Source: Leptodactylus fallax
Lineage: Eukaryota; Chordata; Amphibia; Anura; Leptodactylidae
Reading direction: 5' to 3'
Assembly: GCA_947044405.1 (NCBI GenBank)
Contig: CAMRHE010000324.1
Span: 186,001 to 250,000, forward strand
Length of the DNA stretch: 64,000 nt
The notes beneath the pieces were generated by a model, which was given only the letters and a program-made list of their open reading frames with translations, was not told where the DNA came from and made no database searches. Shown here one piece after another: positions 1 through 10,210 of the stretch; position 1 is the stretch's first letter, and every line of letters begins with the position of its first letter. A program made the translations under genes and the position numbers.

Positions 1-117
1 TCTGCACCTTTCAGAGAACTGAAGGCTTGCGCCGAGCCGAGGTGGAGAGCCCCAAGCCATCATTTCTTTGCCAAGAAGGCAGTACCAGCCCTGCACTAAT
101 ATGTAGAAGAGAAGAAG

Positions 118-760
118 ATGTTGCTGCCACTGGGTTACTGTAGGACCTCCTCATACCGCTGCCACCGGGTCACTGTATGGCCTCCTCATACCGCTGCCAC
201 TGGGTCACTGTATGCTCTCCTCATGTTGCATACCACGTGTGCAGGGCACAGCGGTGTCACACTGTTCTACACCTCGTTTGCCTGGGCGAACAAAGTCACA
301 AAGGGGAGGAACTGGGTCACTGTATGGCCTCCTCATGCCGCTGCCACTGGGTCACTGTATGGCCTCCTCATGCCGCTGCCACTTGGTCACTGTATGGCCT
401 CCTCATGCCGCTGCCACTGGGTCACTGTATGGCCGTCTCATGCTGCTGCCACTGGGTCACTGAATGCCCTCCTCATGCCACAGCCACTGGGTCACTCTGC
501 ATCCTTATGCTGCTGCCACTGGGTCATTGTATGCCCTCCTCATGCCGCAGCCACTGGGACACCCTGCGTCCTTCTCATGTTGCTGCCACTGGGTCATTGT
601 ATGCTCTCCTCATGCCGCAGCCACTGGGTCACTGTATGCCCTCCTTAGTCTGCTACTACCTCCACTTCTACCACTGGGTCACTGTATGCCCTCCTCATGC
701 CGCAGCCACTGCTGGGTCACTGTATGTCCTCCTAATGCCGCTGTAATGCCGTTGGGCCTC
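118..760. repeat. 35-bp minisatellite
   Basis: Tandem array with a unit of about 35 bp, built around CTGCCACTGGGTCACTGT followed by a GCCTCCTCATGCCG block. Adjacent copies at 341 and 376 are exactly 35 bp apart. Later units drift (GCCGCAG in place of GCCGCTG). A non-repeat stretch of about 90 bp interrupts the array near 225-312. The unit lacks stop codons in several frames and 35 is not a multiple of 3, so long overlapping open frames arise by chance; I do not regard them as genes. Confidence 0.93.
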
Positions 761-780
761 TGCATGGTTCTTTCTATCTG

Positions 781-1020
781 GCACTAACAAGAACCCGTAA
801 GGCTGGATTCACACTTGAGTTAGTTGGTGAGCTTTGGCCCCGTAACTGTCCAAATAAATGAAGTGTGCAGTGGTTCTAAGGGAGACGCCTGTCATTTTGC
901 GTGTCATACTGACTCACAGTATTGTTTGACTACCACAGTAGGCTCCCTATGCGTGTTACTGCAAGGCACATTGTTCTACACCACTATACTGTACAGGCTC
1001 TCTGAAGCTAGGAAATAGGT
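781..1020. other. Flank of the minisatellite
   Basis: No gene seen. The stretch around 940-985 (GTTACTGCAAGGCACATT, then GTTCTACACCAC) resembles the interruption inside the minisatellite at 225-275, which suggests a local duplication of the array flank. Confidence 0.4.
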
Positions 1021-1112
1021 GTTTTTTAGCGATATTCGCCGCGAATTAAATCGAATTGAAGCAAATTTTTTTTTAACTTTGAATCGAACTTTTGAGAAAT
1101 TTGCTCATCTCT
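1021..1112 (-). mobile_element. hAT-type terminus fragment
   Basis: Ends in GAAATTTGCTCATCTCTA. In reverse this reads TAGAGATGAGCAAATTTC, the same terminus family as the hAT ends at 21576, 22009, 35967 and 50551 in this window. The opposite end and a target duplication were not identified. Confidence 0.5.
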
Positions 1113-1114
1113 AG

Positions 1115-1505
1115 CCTCGGGCATTCAACGTTGGTTTTCGGCCTTGCCACTTTCAAGTACTTGCAGAGATTTGTCCAGATTCTCTGAATCTTTTGATTTT
1201 ATTATGGAATGTAGATGATGAAATCCCTAAATTTCTTGCAATTGTACATTGAGAAACGTTGTTCTTAAACTGTATGACTATTTGATCACGCAGTTGTTCA
1301 CAAAGTGGTGAACCTTGCGCCATCCTTGCTTGTGAATAAATGAGCCTTTCGGGGATGCTCCCTTTATACCGAATCATGACACTCACCTGTTTCCAATTAA
1401 CCTGTTCACCTCTGGGATGCTCCAAACAGGTGTTTTTGAGCATTCCTCAACTTTCCCAGTCTTTTGTTGCCCCTGTCCCAACTTTTTGGAATGTGTTGCA
1501 GGCAT
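1115..1505 (-). pseudogene. Tc1-type transposase relic, N-terminal half
   Basis: The minus strand encodes the paired-type helix-turn-helix start of a Tc1/mariner transposase: MAQGSPLCEQLRDQIV, then NVSQCTIARNLGISSSTFHN and KRFRESGQIS, after which the frame decays. Only the 5' UTR and DNA-binding N-terminus survive; the catalytic DDE domain is absent. It directly abuts hAT-related sequence that begins at about 1506. Confidence 0.85.
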
Positions 1506-1839
1506 CAACAGTGGTAGTATCTGTGGCAACATGTGTGGCAGTTCGGCAGGGCGTAATATGATAGACCAGGCTTTAAGACATGCATGCCTGCCTGAGTGGT
1601 GGCAGTAGTGGCATTGCTAGCTATTTAGAAGTAGCATCAGCAGCAGTACAGTAAATGGAAGATGACGATGAAGGTAGACAGTGACACCACTATTCGGAGG
1701 CATCAGTCGGACGTGTTTGAAAATCCTCATGGATCCATGCCTGATTCATTTTGAGCAAAGTAATTTTTTCCACGCTACCTGTGGACAGTTTCACCCTTTT
1801 ACACCACTTACAGTTTATCCCTTACAACTCCACTGAACA
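1506..1839 (-). pseudogene. hAT (ZBED-type) relic, copy 1, left part
   Basis: Aligns by eye with 33143-33395 on the same strand. Shared landmarks are CTGTGGCAACATGT, the CGGAGGCATCAG block and GAAAATCCTCAYGGATCC. The relic resumes at 3366 after a 1.5-kb insertion. No open frame remains in this part. Confidence 0.7.
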
Positions 1840-1847
1840 CCCTCTTG

Positions 1848-3357
1848 CAGGGCCGCTTTAACCAAAGGGCCAACTGTGCACTTGCACTGGGCCCTATGGT
1901 AGGGGGGCCCTGTTGAGCATACCTCCCAATCGTCCGGGATTCCGGGTCCTGTCCACTGTCCCAGTCGGCGGGAGGTATGTCCCGGTATCAGCTCATCTGC
2001 GTCCTCTCCGGACGCAGATAAGTTAAATACAATGATGGAGCAGGAGCCGTCCACGGACAGCCCCTGCTTCAGCGATCTGTTTGAAATGCATCCCGGTGTG
2101 CTCTGATCCCCGGGAGCTGTAGGTGCGATCTGATGATGTCACTCACATCGCGCCTGTAGCTCAGTGAACAGTCCGGGAGAAGAGACAGCAGGGGAACGAG
2201 GAGAGGTGACTACCTGTTTTATGTTAAACTGGCTGGAGATGAAGGGGGGACATCAAACTGGTGGCAGATGAAGGAGGGGTCATCAAACTGGGGGCAGATG
2301 AAAAGGGGACATCAAACTTGGGGCAGGTGAAGGGGGGACATCAAACTTGAGGCAGATGAAGGGGGAACATCAAACTGGGGGCAGATGAAGGGGGGACATC
2401 AAACTGGGGACAGATGGAGGGAGAGATGAAGAGGCACATTAAACTAGGGGGCAGATGGAGGGTGACATCAAACTGGGGGCAGATGAAGGGGGGACATTAA
2501 ACTGGAGGGAGATGCAGAGGAACATTAAACTGGGGGGGTAGATGGAGGGTGACATTAAACTGGGGGCAACAGGAGGAGGACATTAAAACATGGGGGTAGT
2601 TGGAGGGGGACATGTCTGCTTCTAGTTGCCCCCAGTTTAATGTCCCTCTCCAGCTGCCGCAGTTTAATGTCCCCCTCTAGTTTCCCCCAGTTGAAACTGG
2701 GGCACCAGGAGAGGAGAATCCATATTGTGGGGCAATTGGAGGGGAACTTTATAATGTGGGGGAATATAATGTTAGGGTGACCGTAGGAGGATTATACTGT
2801 GTGGGGGCACATAGAAAAATGGATGAGAATGGGTGGAGTCAATGTAGAAGTGGGTGGAGCTAAATTTGCTGCGGCGCGCATAGCCTAATCACAGGGGTAT
2901 TTTGTGTGATATCCCTCTGAACATAACATAATCAGGAAGTTATTGGTGCTGTGACCCAGATATTTACCATCGTCTAGGTCGCAGCGCCAAAAGAGTTGCA
3001 CCAAACACTTGCACAACACATGCACAAAGTCACCAATAAAGTTTACATTTTTTCACTGTCCCTGCCCTGTCCATACCTGATCTTTCTAGAGAAAAATATG
3101 CCGACCACCTCTCTAGTGATATCCTTTACATGCTAAAATAACAGCAATAACGATTATTACTAGAGATGAATGTATAAAACATTTCTGACAGGCGGAAGGT
3201 TCCATCAGTCACATAACACATTTTCACTCACTGAATGTCACCATATAAAATCTAAGTTTTTGGCAGCTTTCAGATGGGTATATTAGCACATGGTGATGGG
3301 GGAGGCCCACTTATGAAACCTTTGCACTGGGCCCACCAATGTGTTAAAACGGCTCTG
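1848..3357. mobile_element. Non-autonomous hAT element with 8-bp TSD
   Basis: Begins CAGGGCCGCTTTAACC and ends GTTAAAACGGCTCTG. Reversed, the end reads CAGAGCCGTTTTAAC, giving a terminal inverted repeat of about 15 bp with few mismatches. The flanks carry an identical 8-bp duplication, ccctcttg, at 1840-1847 and 3358-3365; this TSD length is characteristic of the hAT superfamily. The 1510-bp body has no transposase. It holds a 29-bp tandem array, a second small inverted repeat (CATACCTCCCA at 1918 against GGGAGGTATG at 1969) and GC-rich sequence. It inserted into an older hAT relic. Confidence 0.88.
2226..2612. repeat. 29-bp tandem array inside the hAT element
   Basis: About 13 diverged copies of a unit near GACATCAAACTGGGGGCAG followed by ATGAAGGGGG. 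Late units switch from CATCAAA to CATTAAA. An inverted stretch of the same motif (CCCCCAGTTTAATGTCC) follows at about 2628-2692. Confidence 0.9.
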
Positions 3358-3365
3358 CCCTCTTG

Positions 3366-3550
3366 GTTAAAACACTTGAGACTGAACAAGATAAAACCCC
3401 CATGTCAATCTGGGCCAGCTCCTTCCACTGCTCTAACCTATTGGCCCAGAATTCCATGGGATCAGAGTTATGTAATGGACTATAGGTGCATTCTAGGTGT
3501 CAGTTGTCTTTTGTGGCTTCAGTTGGCGCTGTGAGCTGAAAAATTTCACA
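3366..3550 (-). pseudogene. hAT (ZBED-type) relic, copy 1, right part
   Basis: Continuation of the 1506-1839 relic. It matches 33403-33602, sharing ACACTTGAGACTG, TGCTCTAACCTATTGGCC and CAGAATTCCATGG. Homology stops abruptly at about 3550, in GAGCTGAAAAATTTC. Confidence 0.75.
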
Positions 3551-4480
3551 TACAGGTGACTGTATATTTACAAATGGCTATGTTGTACTACTACATGTAA
3601 CTAGGCGATTAAGTCCCAATGTGGGGTTAGTGAATATCTCACATGGCTACGCATTATATTGTATTATAACAAGGGCCACTAACTATTACATAAGCAATGA
3701 TGCAAAAATATATGCATAATCGTGAATGAACATGAAGATTGTACATAAATATAAAGATGTGTCTCCAGTGATGAGAGATTTAGTGGCACAAAGTCAATTG
3801 ATAGCAGGGGATAAGCCTAGAATCAAGTAGTCAACAAGGATTAAGTATACTGATAATGTCATACAAGTACGGCTAAAGAATGTCTGGAGAGTACAGGGGC
3901 TTCTATATATTTGCCTTTGTCTGTAAGATGGGAGAGGAATAGATGAATATGGACTAAAAAGGAACAAGATGTATGTAAAGACGAAAGTAATAGGTTAGAG
4001 CACTCTAACAAGTATATGGTTTGGCCAAGGGGGAGAGAAAAGGGGAGCATAGAGAGACAAATAAAAACGTAATGGATGGAGTGGGAGAGTTCATAGATCA
4101 CAGCTGGAATATAGTGGGCACATGCAGGTAAGATAGAACAGATAGACAAAAGGACAAATGGGCAAGAGAATATAATTATATGGATAGGACCACTTTAGGT
4201 GGAATATAACATAAGATATCAGAGTATAACTCGGAGAAAAGAGGACATAAGGGGCAAGATATCATTATATATACCATAATATAGATAAGAAGCAAATTAA
4301 GGGGTGAATTTATAGATAGGACGCAAAAATAAGGGGTAGTTTAAAAACCAGGATGATACAGAAAGGGTATAGTAAGAAGCATAGGAAGGTATGGTAGGGA
4401 TAGTAATTATATGGGTGCCACAAAGAGTTGATGAGCATCATGGGAAAGTGTAAGTAGGTAAATTAGAGGGTATAGGGGCT
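3551..4480. other. Unassigned AT-rich stretch
   Basis: About 930 bp without a recognisable coding, RNA or transposon signature. It is moderately AT-rich, rich in ATATA and AGATAG runs, and may be non-coding sequence of the decayed LINE that follows. Confidence 0.3.
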
Positions 4481-5562
4481 TACAAAGGGGTAATGGGAAC
4501 CTGAGGAGCTCCCCAACAGAGACCCCAGTCTCCCCCACCATTTCAAGATTTTTCTCAAGCATCTGGCTCAAACAACGATTCTTCTGGTCATTTTTTACAA
4601 CAATGTCATCGACTCCACACCCGACCACGACCACTTCAACAAACAAAAGGAGAAGGGCAGGCCGTTGACTCAGGAGATACCTACAACCGACTCATCAGAA
4701 CCCAAGACCAAGCCCGCTGAGGAACTCACTGGTGATCAATATCTCAGATACCCTATTGAACTGAAACGAGACATGGAAAGATTTTTCCATCATTTGAAAC
4801 TAAACCATCATGGGTGACTGAGCCAGAAGATCACGTCTCCTCCTTTTTCTCAACAAGAACCATGCAGTTTAAGCTGATGAGTAATTTTCTTCCCCCAAAA
4901 AAATTCCCGTGTGTTGAATTATTAAAGAGGGATTGTAGGTCCTGTTTAACAAATTTAGCATACTGTATGTTTCAACACACGGGAAGCCTGCCTGCCTAAG
5001 TGGGAAACTGACTTAAATACTGTCTTCTCCGACTGACAATGCTCCAGGATTCTTGAATTTGCCCACAAGAGTTCAATTGGGAGCAAATACCAAGAGGCAG
5101 TATGCAAACTCTTAACCAGATGGTACCATGTCCCATCCAAATTGCACAAAATTTTCCCGACTGCTTCTTCAAGGTATTGGCGATGACATGGAGCAGGGGA
5201 TGCTACTGCACATCTGTGAGTGTGCCGAACTGAGGGACTTCTGGGAGGGGGTCCACCTGATAATTTGCAAAGTATATAGAGTCAGCCAAACCCCCCCCCC
5301 CCCGACTCCAGCTTTCTACCTGGTTCACCTCTCTGACTATTCCCTTTGCGCTGGTTAATGCTACCAGAGCCTGCATTCCTGGGTTCTGGAAGTCTTCCAC
5401 TCTGACCTTGCTCAATCATTGGATCTGTAAAGTGGAGGATATCCAAGGTATGGAGGACCTCACTGCATGCCTTCGTAACACCCATGAGTCCTTTATTGCA
5501 GCCTTTATTGCAGACTGGATGGCATGGATCCTTCGCCAGGGTTCAGAGGATTATAGAGACCT
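4481..5562 (+). pseudogene. L1/Tx1-type ORF2 relic, C-terminal end
   Basis: From about 4985 the plus strand reads, across frames, CLPKWETDLNTVFSD, then ILEFAHKSSIGSKYQEAVCK, LLTRWYHVPSKLHKIFPDC and LLHIC. This is the conserved C-terminal block of Tx1/L1 ORF2 proteins (a tryptophan/tyrosine-rich segment and a Cys/His motif). The full-length L1 here has the equivalent block near residues 1100-1150 (RWYRTPSTLHRAYP, GTLIHILGHCP). The 4481-4980 part is less certain and could be upstream ORF2 or an unrelated insert. Many frameshifts and stops. Confidence 0.75.
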
Positions 5563-5905
5563 AGAAAGATAAGTTGCCTCCTGTGGGCTTTGCCTCTGCT
5601 GGGGCGATTGCTGGATCTCCTTGCTCTTATCCCCTCCGACTCCCCCCCTTTTTTTCTCATCTTTGCTTTTTCCTTTTCTTCTCTACTACTGCTCTCTTCT
5701 TTCCCCTTCTCCCCCTCCTCTTCTTTCTTTCCTCTCTTTGCCTCCTGCCTACCTCTATTAACTCTTTCTCCAACTCTTTATCTATGCATTTGCCTATTAC
5801 TGAGGTTGTCACTACAGATATCTCCTGCCTTGTTATGCTGCTTATGTTTGCATTTATTTGAGTTGTTTACTGGCTCCTGCTTGAGTGGAGTCATTTTTTT
5901 ACTGT
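5563..5905 (+). mobile_element. Pyrimidine-rich 3' region of the L1 relic
   Basis: Follows the ORF2 relic directly and is strongly CT-biased (long runs of C, CTT and TCTTTCC at about 5640-5760). Probably 3' UTR. It ends where sequence of opposite orientation begins, at about 5905. Confidence 0.45.
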
Positions 5906-6260
5906 CTGTTATTCTGGAGTCTGTTCCAGCAATAACGCATATAAGATAGGGGACAATGGGCATCACTGGTGTGTTCCGTCCCTGATGGTGAGTGGAGGAG
6001 ATAAGGTAGCATTAACTTTGATCTGGGCTTGAGGGGAGTTGTAGAGAGGGCATATGTGACTAAGCATATTTTGGCCTAAACCTATTTGGAATAAGGTGGC
6101 CTCCGTGAAATCCCAGCCCACCCTATCAAAAGCCTTTTCTCTAACGAGGGAGAGGAGCATGAGTGGAGTCGGCTGGTGTCTAGTTTGATGGATAATGGAG
6201 TATGTTTTGAGAGTATTGTCTCTCGCTTCTCTTGATGGGATAAACCCCGGAGTTACATTT
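5906..6260 (-). pseudogene. L1-type reverse transcriptase fragment
   Basis: The minus strand encodes reverse transcriptase motifs in order: GFIPSREARDNTLKT, EKAFDRVGWDF, IRDGTHQ and, after a frameshift, CPLSPILYALLLEQ. This covers RT motifs around the palm (the DxxxAFD region through the QGCPLSP region). Comparison with 40441-40760 in the intact L1 (DQVGFMKGRQ, LDAEKAFDRI, TNGTRQGCPLSP) supports this. It is a different copy from the 7.0-10.3 kb relic, which carries its own version of the same motifs. Confidence 0.85.
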
Positions 6261-6281
6261 TTAAATCAGTAGCACTTTGCT

Positions 6282-6300
6282 GTTAACCCCTTCCTGACAT
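6282..6300 (+). mobile_element. TTAA-element terminus fragment
   Basis: TTAACCCCTTCCTGACATCC matches the left end of the TTAA-flanked elements at 57898 and 30812. Only the tip remains before the inverted repeat starts. Confidence 0.4.
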
Positions 6301-6302
6301 CC

Positions 6303-6590
6303 GTCCATACTGGCTAGATATATACTCAAGCCTACGCATTTCATGAACTAACTCAAACATCAGGCTTTGTTCAGTTCTCCACCTGTGATTGGTGATGACA
6401 TCATCAGGGACTGATATAAAGGTGAAGCCTTGTGCAGTCTGTTGACCGCCGGTATCAGAGCGATCACGCTATACCACCACTGTCTTGTGATATATTGTAC
6501 ATTCTTTCATATCTGTACAACCCCTGATGATTGAGTTAGTTCATGAAATGCGTAGGGTTGAGTATATTTATATATCTAGCCAGTATGGAG
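6303..6590. repeat. Inverted repeat with ribozyme motifs
   Basis: The left arm (about 6303-6366) and right arm (about 6523-6590) are reverse complements over some 60 bp. Shared blocks are TACTGGCTAGATATATA, CTACGCATTTCATGAAC and TAACTCAA.CATCAGG. The loop is about 155 bp and includes GTGATGACATCATCAGG. Terminal repeats bearing hammerhead motifs are typical of Penelope-like elements and retrozymes; here the repeats are inverted. Confidence 0.8.
6518..6560 (+). ncRNA. Hammerhead ribozyme-like motif (type I)
   Basis: All parts of a type I hammerhead with a minimal helix III are in order: stem I CAACCC (6518-6523), core CTGATGA (6524-6530), stem II TTGAGTTAGTTCAT (6531-6544; TGAG/TTCA pair around a TTAG loop), GAA, the near-palindrome ATGCGT, the cleavage-site A after T (6554), then GGGTTG pairing perfectly with CAACCC. 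Family knowledge: Penelope-like elements and animal retrozymes carry such minimal hammerheads and may need dimers to cleave. The left-arm copy on the other strand (about 6320-6366) has CTGATGT, so its core is mutated. Activity is inferred, not shown. Confidence 0.6.
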
Positions 6591-7005
6591 TAGCAGTAGG
6601 AGTATTCCAGCAGCAGTTAGTTCAGTCGCCTGTACCTGTTGGTGTGGCACTAGGTCGGTAGCCTCAGGTGATAGAGTCTGACGTTTTTCACTAGCTTGGC
6701 TGCATTTGCTGAAGCCTTGGAAACATACTCTGCTGACTTCAACTGAGATTATTATTATTATCAGGGAGATTAGCTGGTTAGGAGCATAATTCAGGTGTTG
6801 GGATCTATTTCATTGTGGCTTTACATGAATGATTGGATCTAGGGGCACCATTACCAATTGGAACACTTGTAGCTCCTAGGATCTTCTTTGACATATTAGC
6901 CTGATACTTGGATGGAAATTTTGGTTTTATTTGGCCCTTGAGGACTTGTTTTCTTTTTAACTTTTGTTATTAAAGGTTAAGTTTTATATAATTATCAGTG
7001 TCTTC
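6591..7005 (+). mobile_element. Probable Penelope/retrozyme-type tail
   Basis: About 400 bp downstream of the ribozyme arm, without coding potential, ending near ATTAAAGGTTAAGTTTTATA at about 6970. The order ribozyme, few-hundred-bp spacer, AATAAA-like tail resembles non-autonomous Penelope-type units. Inferred from layout only. Confidence 0.35.
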
Positions 7006-9300
7006 ACACCTGACGTCTGTGGATATCTGTGGAAGGATGGCAGTGAGATCATTCCCGAGACTGTAAAATGTGGAATATTTGCAGGTATTTGTAGAAAGTC
7101 CCCAGGTGAGAGATGGAATTCTTCAGATAACATCAGAAACATCTTAAATTGGGGACCTATGAACAATTCTCTAATTTTTTTTAGACCATTAGTAGACCAC
7201 TACGACAGGTTAATATCTGGCATGAATGCAGTCAAATAATACAGAGGCATGTCTGCTATAGGGACCAGGTGGTGGGAGAGCAATTTCCAAGCCCAGAGAG
7301 ATGTCTTAATTCTCAGCAGTGGGATGGAAATGCTTGGTCTATAATTAGTATCAGGGTGTAGTGTGCCGCAGTCTCCTCAATGTCAACTCAGTGGCAACAA
7401 GCCCGGCTGTGCCACCAAGCTTTCATCTGGTAAAGTACTGTTTCAATATAGTATTTTTTAACATCCGGAGTGCATCCGGAGTAAGCAAAATATATATTAG
7501 GGAGAGGTATGACATCTGTCTGGAAGAAATAAAAAATAATGTGCAACACCATCATCTTGACTATCACAATTCTGCTTGCCCAAATAATCATGGCTTTAGA
7601 AAAATGAGCGAGCAGTAGCAGATAATTTTGGGAAAATAATGCAGAGCTCGGAGCTGTCAGAGAGATTTACAGGTACAAAATACTACTGAGACTCCAATTG
7701 AATATACTAATTGTTAGCACCTGTGACTTAGACAGGTACATCTTATAAAAGGTTTCCAAGGCCACAGTAGTCACCTGTAGAGAGGAAAATTGGCTAGAAA
7801 GAGAAAGAATGACACCATCATCATAAAGGCCTATTTTATGCTGCAATCCTCCTACCTCAATGCTTACAATATCCAGGCTTATTCTAATGGACTCCACCAA
7901 GAACTCCATAACAAGGGAGAAGATAATTGATGACAAGGGATACCCCTGACAGCTTCCGTTACGGATGTGAAATGGTTACAATAAGAACCCAGAGGACAGC
8001 ACTCTAGCAGAGGGACAGGAAAAAAAGAGCTAGTATAGCCAACATAAAGGGGTCACAAATAGCAAATTTCTCCAGCAGACAATCAAGATATCTCCGTGCT
8101 CTTTCTCCATATCCAGAGCCAGAAGGTGAGATGGTGTCCATTGAATCAGATTAAGGAACCTGTGAGTGCTATCCGGTGCCGGCCGTCCTGCGACAAATCC
8201 CACTTGATCAGGTTTGATTAAACCAGCTGAAGGAAGCATTCTGCTAGTATTTTAGAATGGATTTTGATATCCACATTTAACAATGAGATATGTCTAAAAT
8301 GTTCTGGGGTAACAGGAGGTTTACAGGTTATTGATGGTAGCAGACAACATTGCCTGGGGATTTAAATGGCTTGAGGTAAGAGGCAGCTTTATATATCTTG
8401 GATAATGAGAAAGGAGCAGACAGCAGTTGCTGTTGATCAGAGAAGAGTCTGGGAAGGGGAAAGAGTGCCAAGAAGTTGTCTATATCCAAACGAAGGTTGA
8501 TATACTTCCGAATCTTCCCCCAGGTTATACAGATATTTATAGTAGTTCCGAAACTGAGCCGAGATCAACCTGTCAGCAATTTTCTGTCCCTAGTTGTCTA
8601 GAAGGTAAACATGCTGAGCTTGTCTAACTTTTTAGGCAAGATATGCGCTAGCTCTATTGCTGTGTACATACGCCTGATTTTTTGTAAGTAAAGTCCTGTT
8701 GATATGCCAGTAGACCTTATAATTGTATCTGATATTTCCAAACCTTGTTAGATACAGTTGGGGTAGGACGGAGTTTATTTTTAGCAGTGAGGGATGAATT
8801 GGTACAGAGTAGAGTATAGATATCCTTAGATCTCTGTTTCTTGGCCCTAGAGCATGCCTGTATGAGAACACCATGCATAAATGCCTTATGAGCATTCCAT
8901 AAATTGCATGGATCAGTGGATAAGGGAGCATTAATATGAAAAAACTCTGTAAACTCATCTCAGAGTCTATCTCTATGAGAAGGGTGATTTAAAATAAAGT
9001 TATTAAGGTGCCATTGTGAAGGTAAGGCTGAGTTAAATTATTCCAAGAGGACCAGGGAGATGGAAGTATGGTCTGTTCATGTAATAAGGCCAACATGAGA
9101 AGATACTGTATGTAACAGGTTGATCTTATCTGTCAAGAAGAAATCAATTTTAGAATGTAGAATATGGGGAGGAAAAAAAAAGTAGCTCCTCTCCCCACCA
9201 TGTTGGCAAAAAAAGGGGAAGTAACAACCTTAAATTAGTACTGAATAAGTAGTTACATGATGGCAACCAGTTTACCATCAGCTTAATAGAAAATGTTTAG
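7006..9300 (-). pseudogene. Decayed L1 ORF2 (minus strand)
   Basis: Minus-strand fragments lie in correct order from high to low coordinates: linker with CNLWNAHKAFMHGVLI and EISDTII (8958-8632); KPDQVGFVAGRP then ALDMEKE (8239-8030); IRNGSCQGYPLSS (about 7960); MEFLVESIR, then GLYDDGVILSLSS, the YADD active-site region mutated to YDDG (7936-7667); KMMVLHIIFYFFQTDVIPLP (about 7540); and a C-terminal piece ending near 7006. Many stops, frameshifts and a deletion between the second and third blocks. No active enzyme possible. Confidence 0.88.
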
Positions 9301-9369
9301 TCCCAATCCAACTCAACTTGCAGAATAACCAACACAGAGCATCACGAGGATCCAAACCGGGGAGGACAA

Positions 9370-10210
9370 GCAGGTTTTCAAGGTGGTGTAATACCATCAT
9401 CTGGCACCAGGCGCCATCTGCAAAGAAGAGAGAGTTCCATATCTGTAGAGATCAATGAATGGAAGGCTCTGTTTCTAAAGATCAGAAATTTAGTAGGGAA
9501 TTCCCAGCGATACCTGATGTTGTGATCTCTCAGAACTTTGGTGATGAATGCAAAACATCTTCTCACCTGCATGGTAGTAGTAGATAAGTCCAGAGAGAGT
9601 GTAAATGGAAGAAAACTGGGCAGGCAGGGACCTGCATTTCCGAGCTTCTGAGAGGAGAGAGTCCTTGATGTGATAAAAATGGACTCAAACCAATGTATCC
9701 CTAGGAGCCTCAGCGAGAGTTGACTGAACCTTAGGAATTCTCTGGACTCTATCTAAGGTTAGATCTAGCTCACACTTGTAAGCAGGCAATGGAAGCAATA
9801 TCATCGGGTATTCCTTGAGTTTTAATGTTGCTGCGTCTGGATCGGTCTTCAGCATCAGTGGCTTTAATTTTCAACCATTCAACCTCCTCTTCCAGTGAGT
9901 TGTGAGCACAAGTTCATTATGCGCAGTGGAGAACTCTCCAATTTTGCTTTTGATATGATGTGTGTGTTCCCTCAGGGCATTAACGTTGCATTGAAGTTTG
10001 CTTACCAGAGACGACATACACTTAATGATACCCGATTGTAGAAGAACAAGCATACCCTTCAAGGTATCCATGGTCACTGGTTCATTAGAAGTGGAAAACT
10101 CAGAAATATCGATATGATCAACTAGCAAGACAGCGTCTATTTCAGAGGCCTGCTCTCTGATGCTCTTTTTAAGGGCAGGGCTCTTGCTTGCTGGAGATGA
10201 GGCCTTTCTT
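9370..10210 (-). pseudogene. Decayed L1 ORF1 (minus strand)
   Basis: The C-terminal domain is readable at 9572-9378 (RRCFAFITKVLRDHNIRYRW, then EFPTKFLIF). It parallels LRRQFIPITIALRQHNILYK and WGFPVRVII of the intact ORF1 at 37186-38469. At 10128-9871 a coiled-coil segment is readable (MDTLKGMLVLLQSGI, VSKLQCNVNAL, HHIKSKIGEFSTAHNELVL), parallel to the intact copy's ESKMAEFAASHNLL. It sits upstream of the ORF2 relic on the same strand, as expected for one L1 copy spanning about 7.0-10.3 kb. Confidence 0.85.

Noticed and set aside
118..787. Overlapping long plus-strand open frames
   Set aside because: They arise from a 35-bp tandem repeat that is nearly stop-free in several frames; there is no start context or protein family.
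2226..2692. CRISPR-like spaced repeats
   Set aside because: The units are contiguous, degenerate and have no unique spacers; the context is a eukaryotic transposon.
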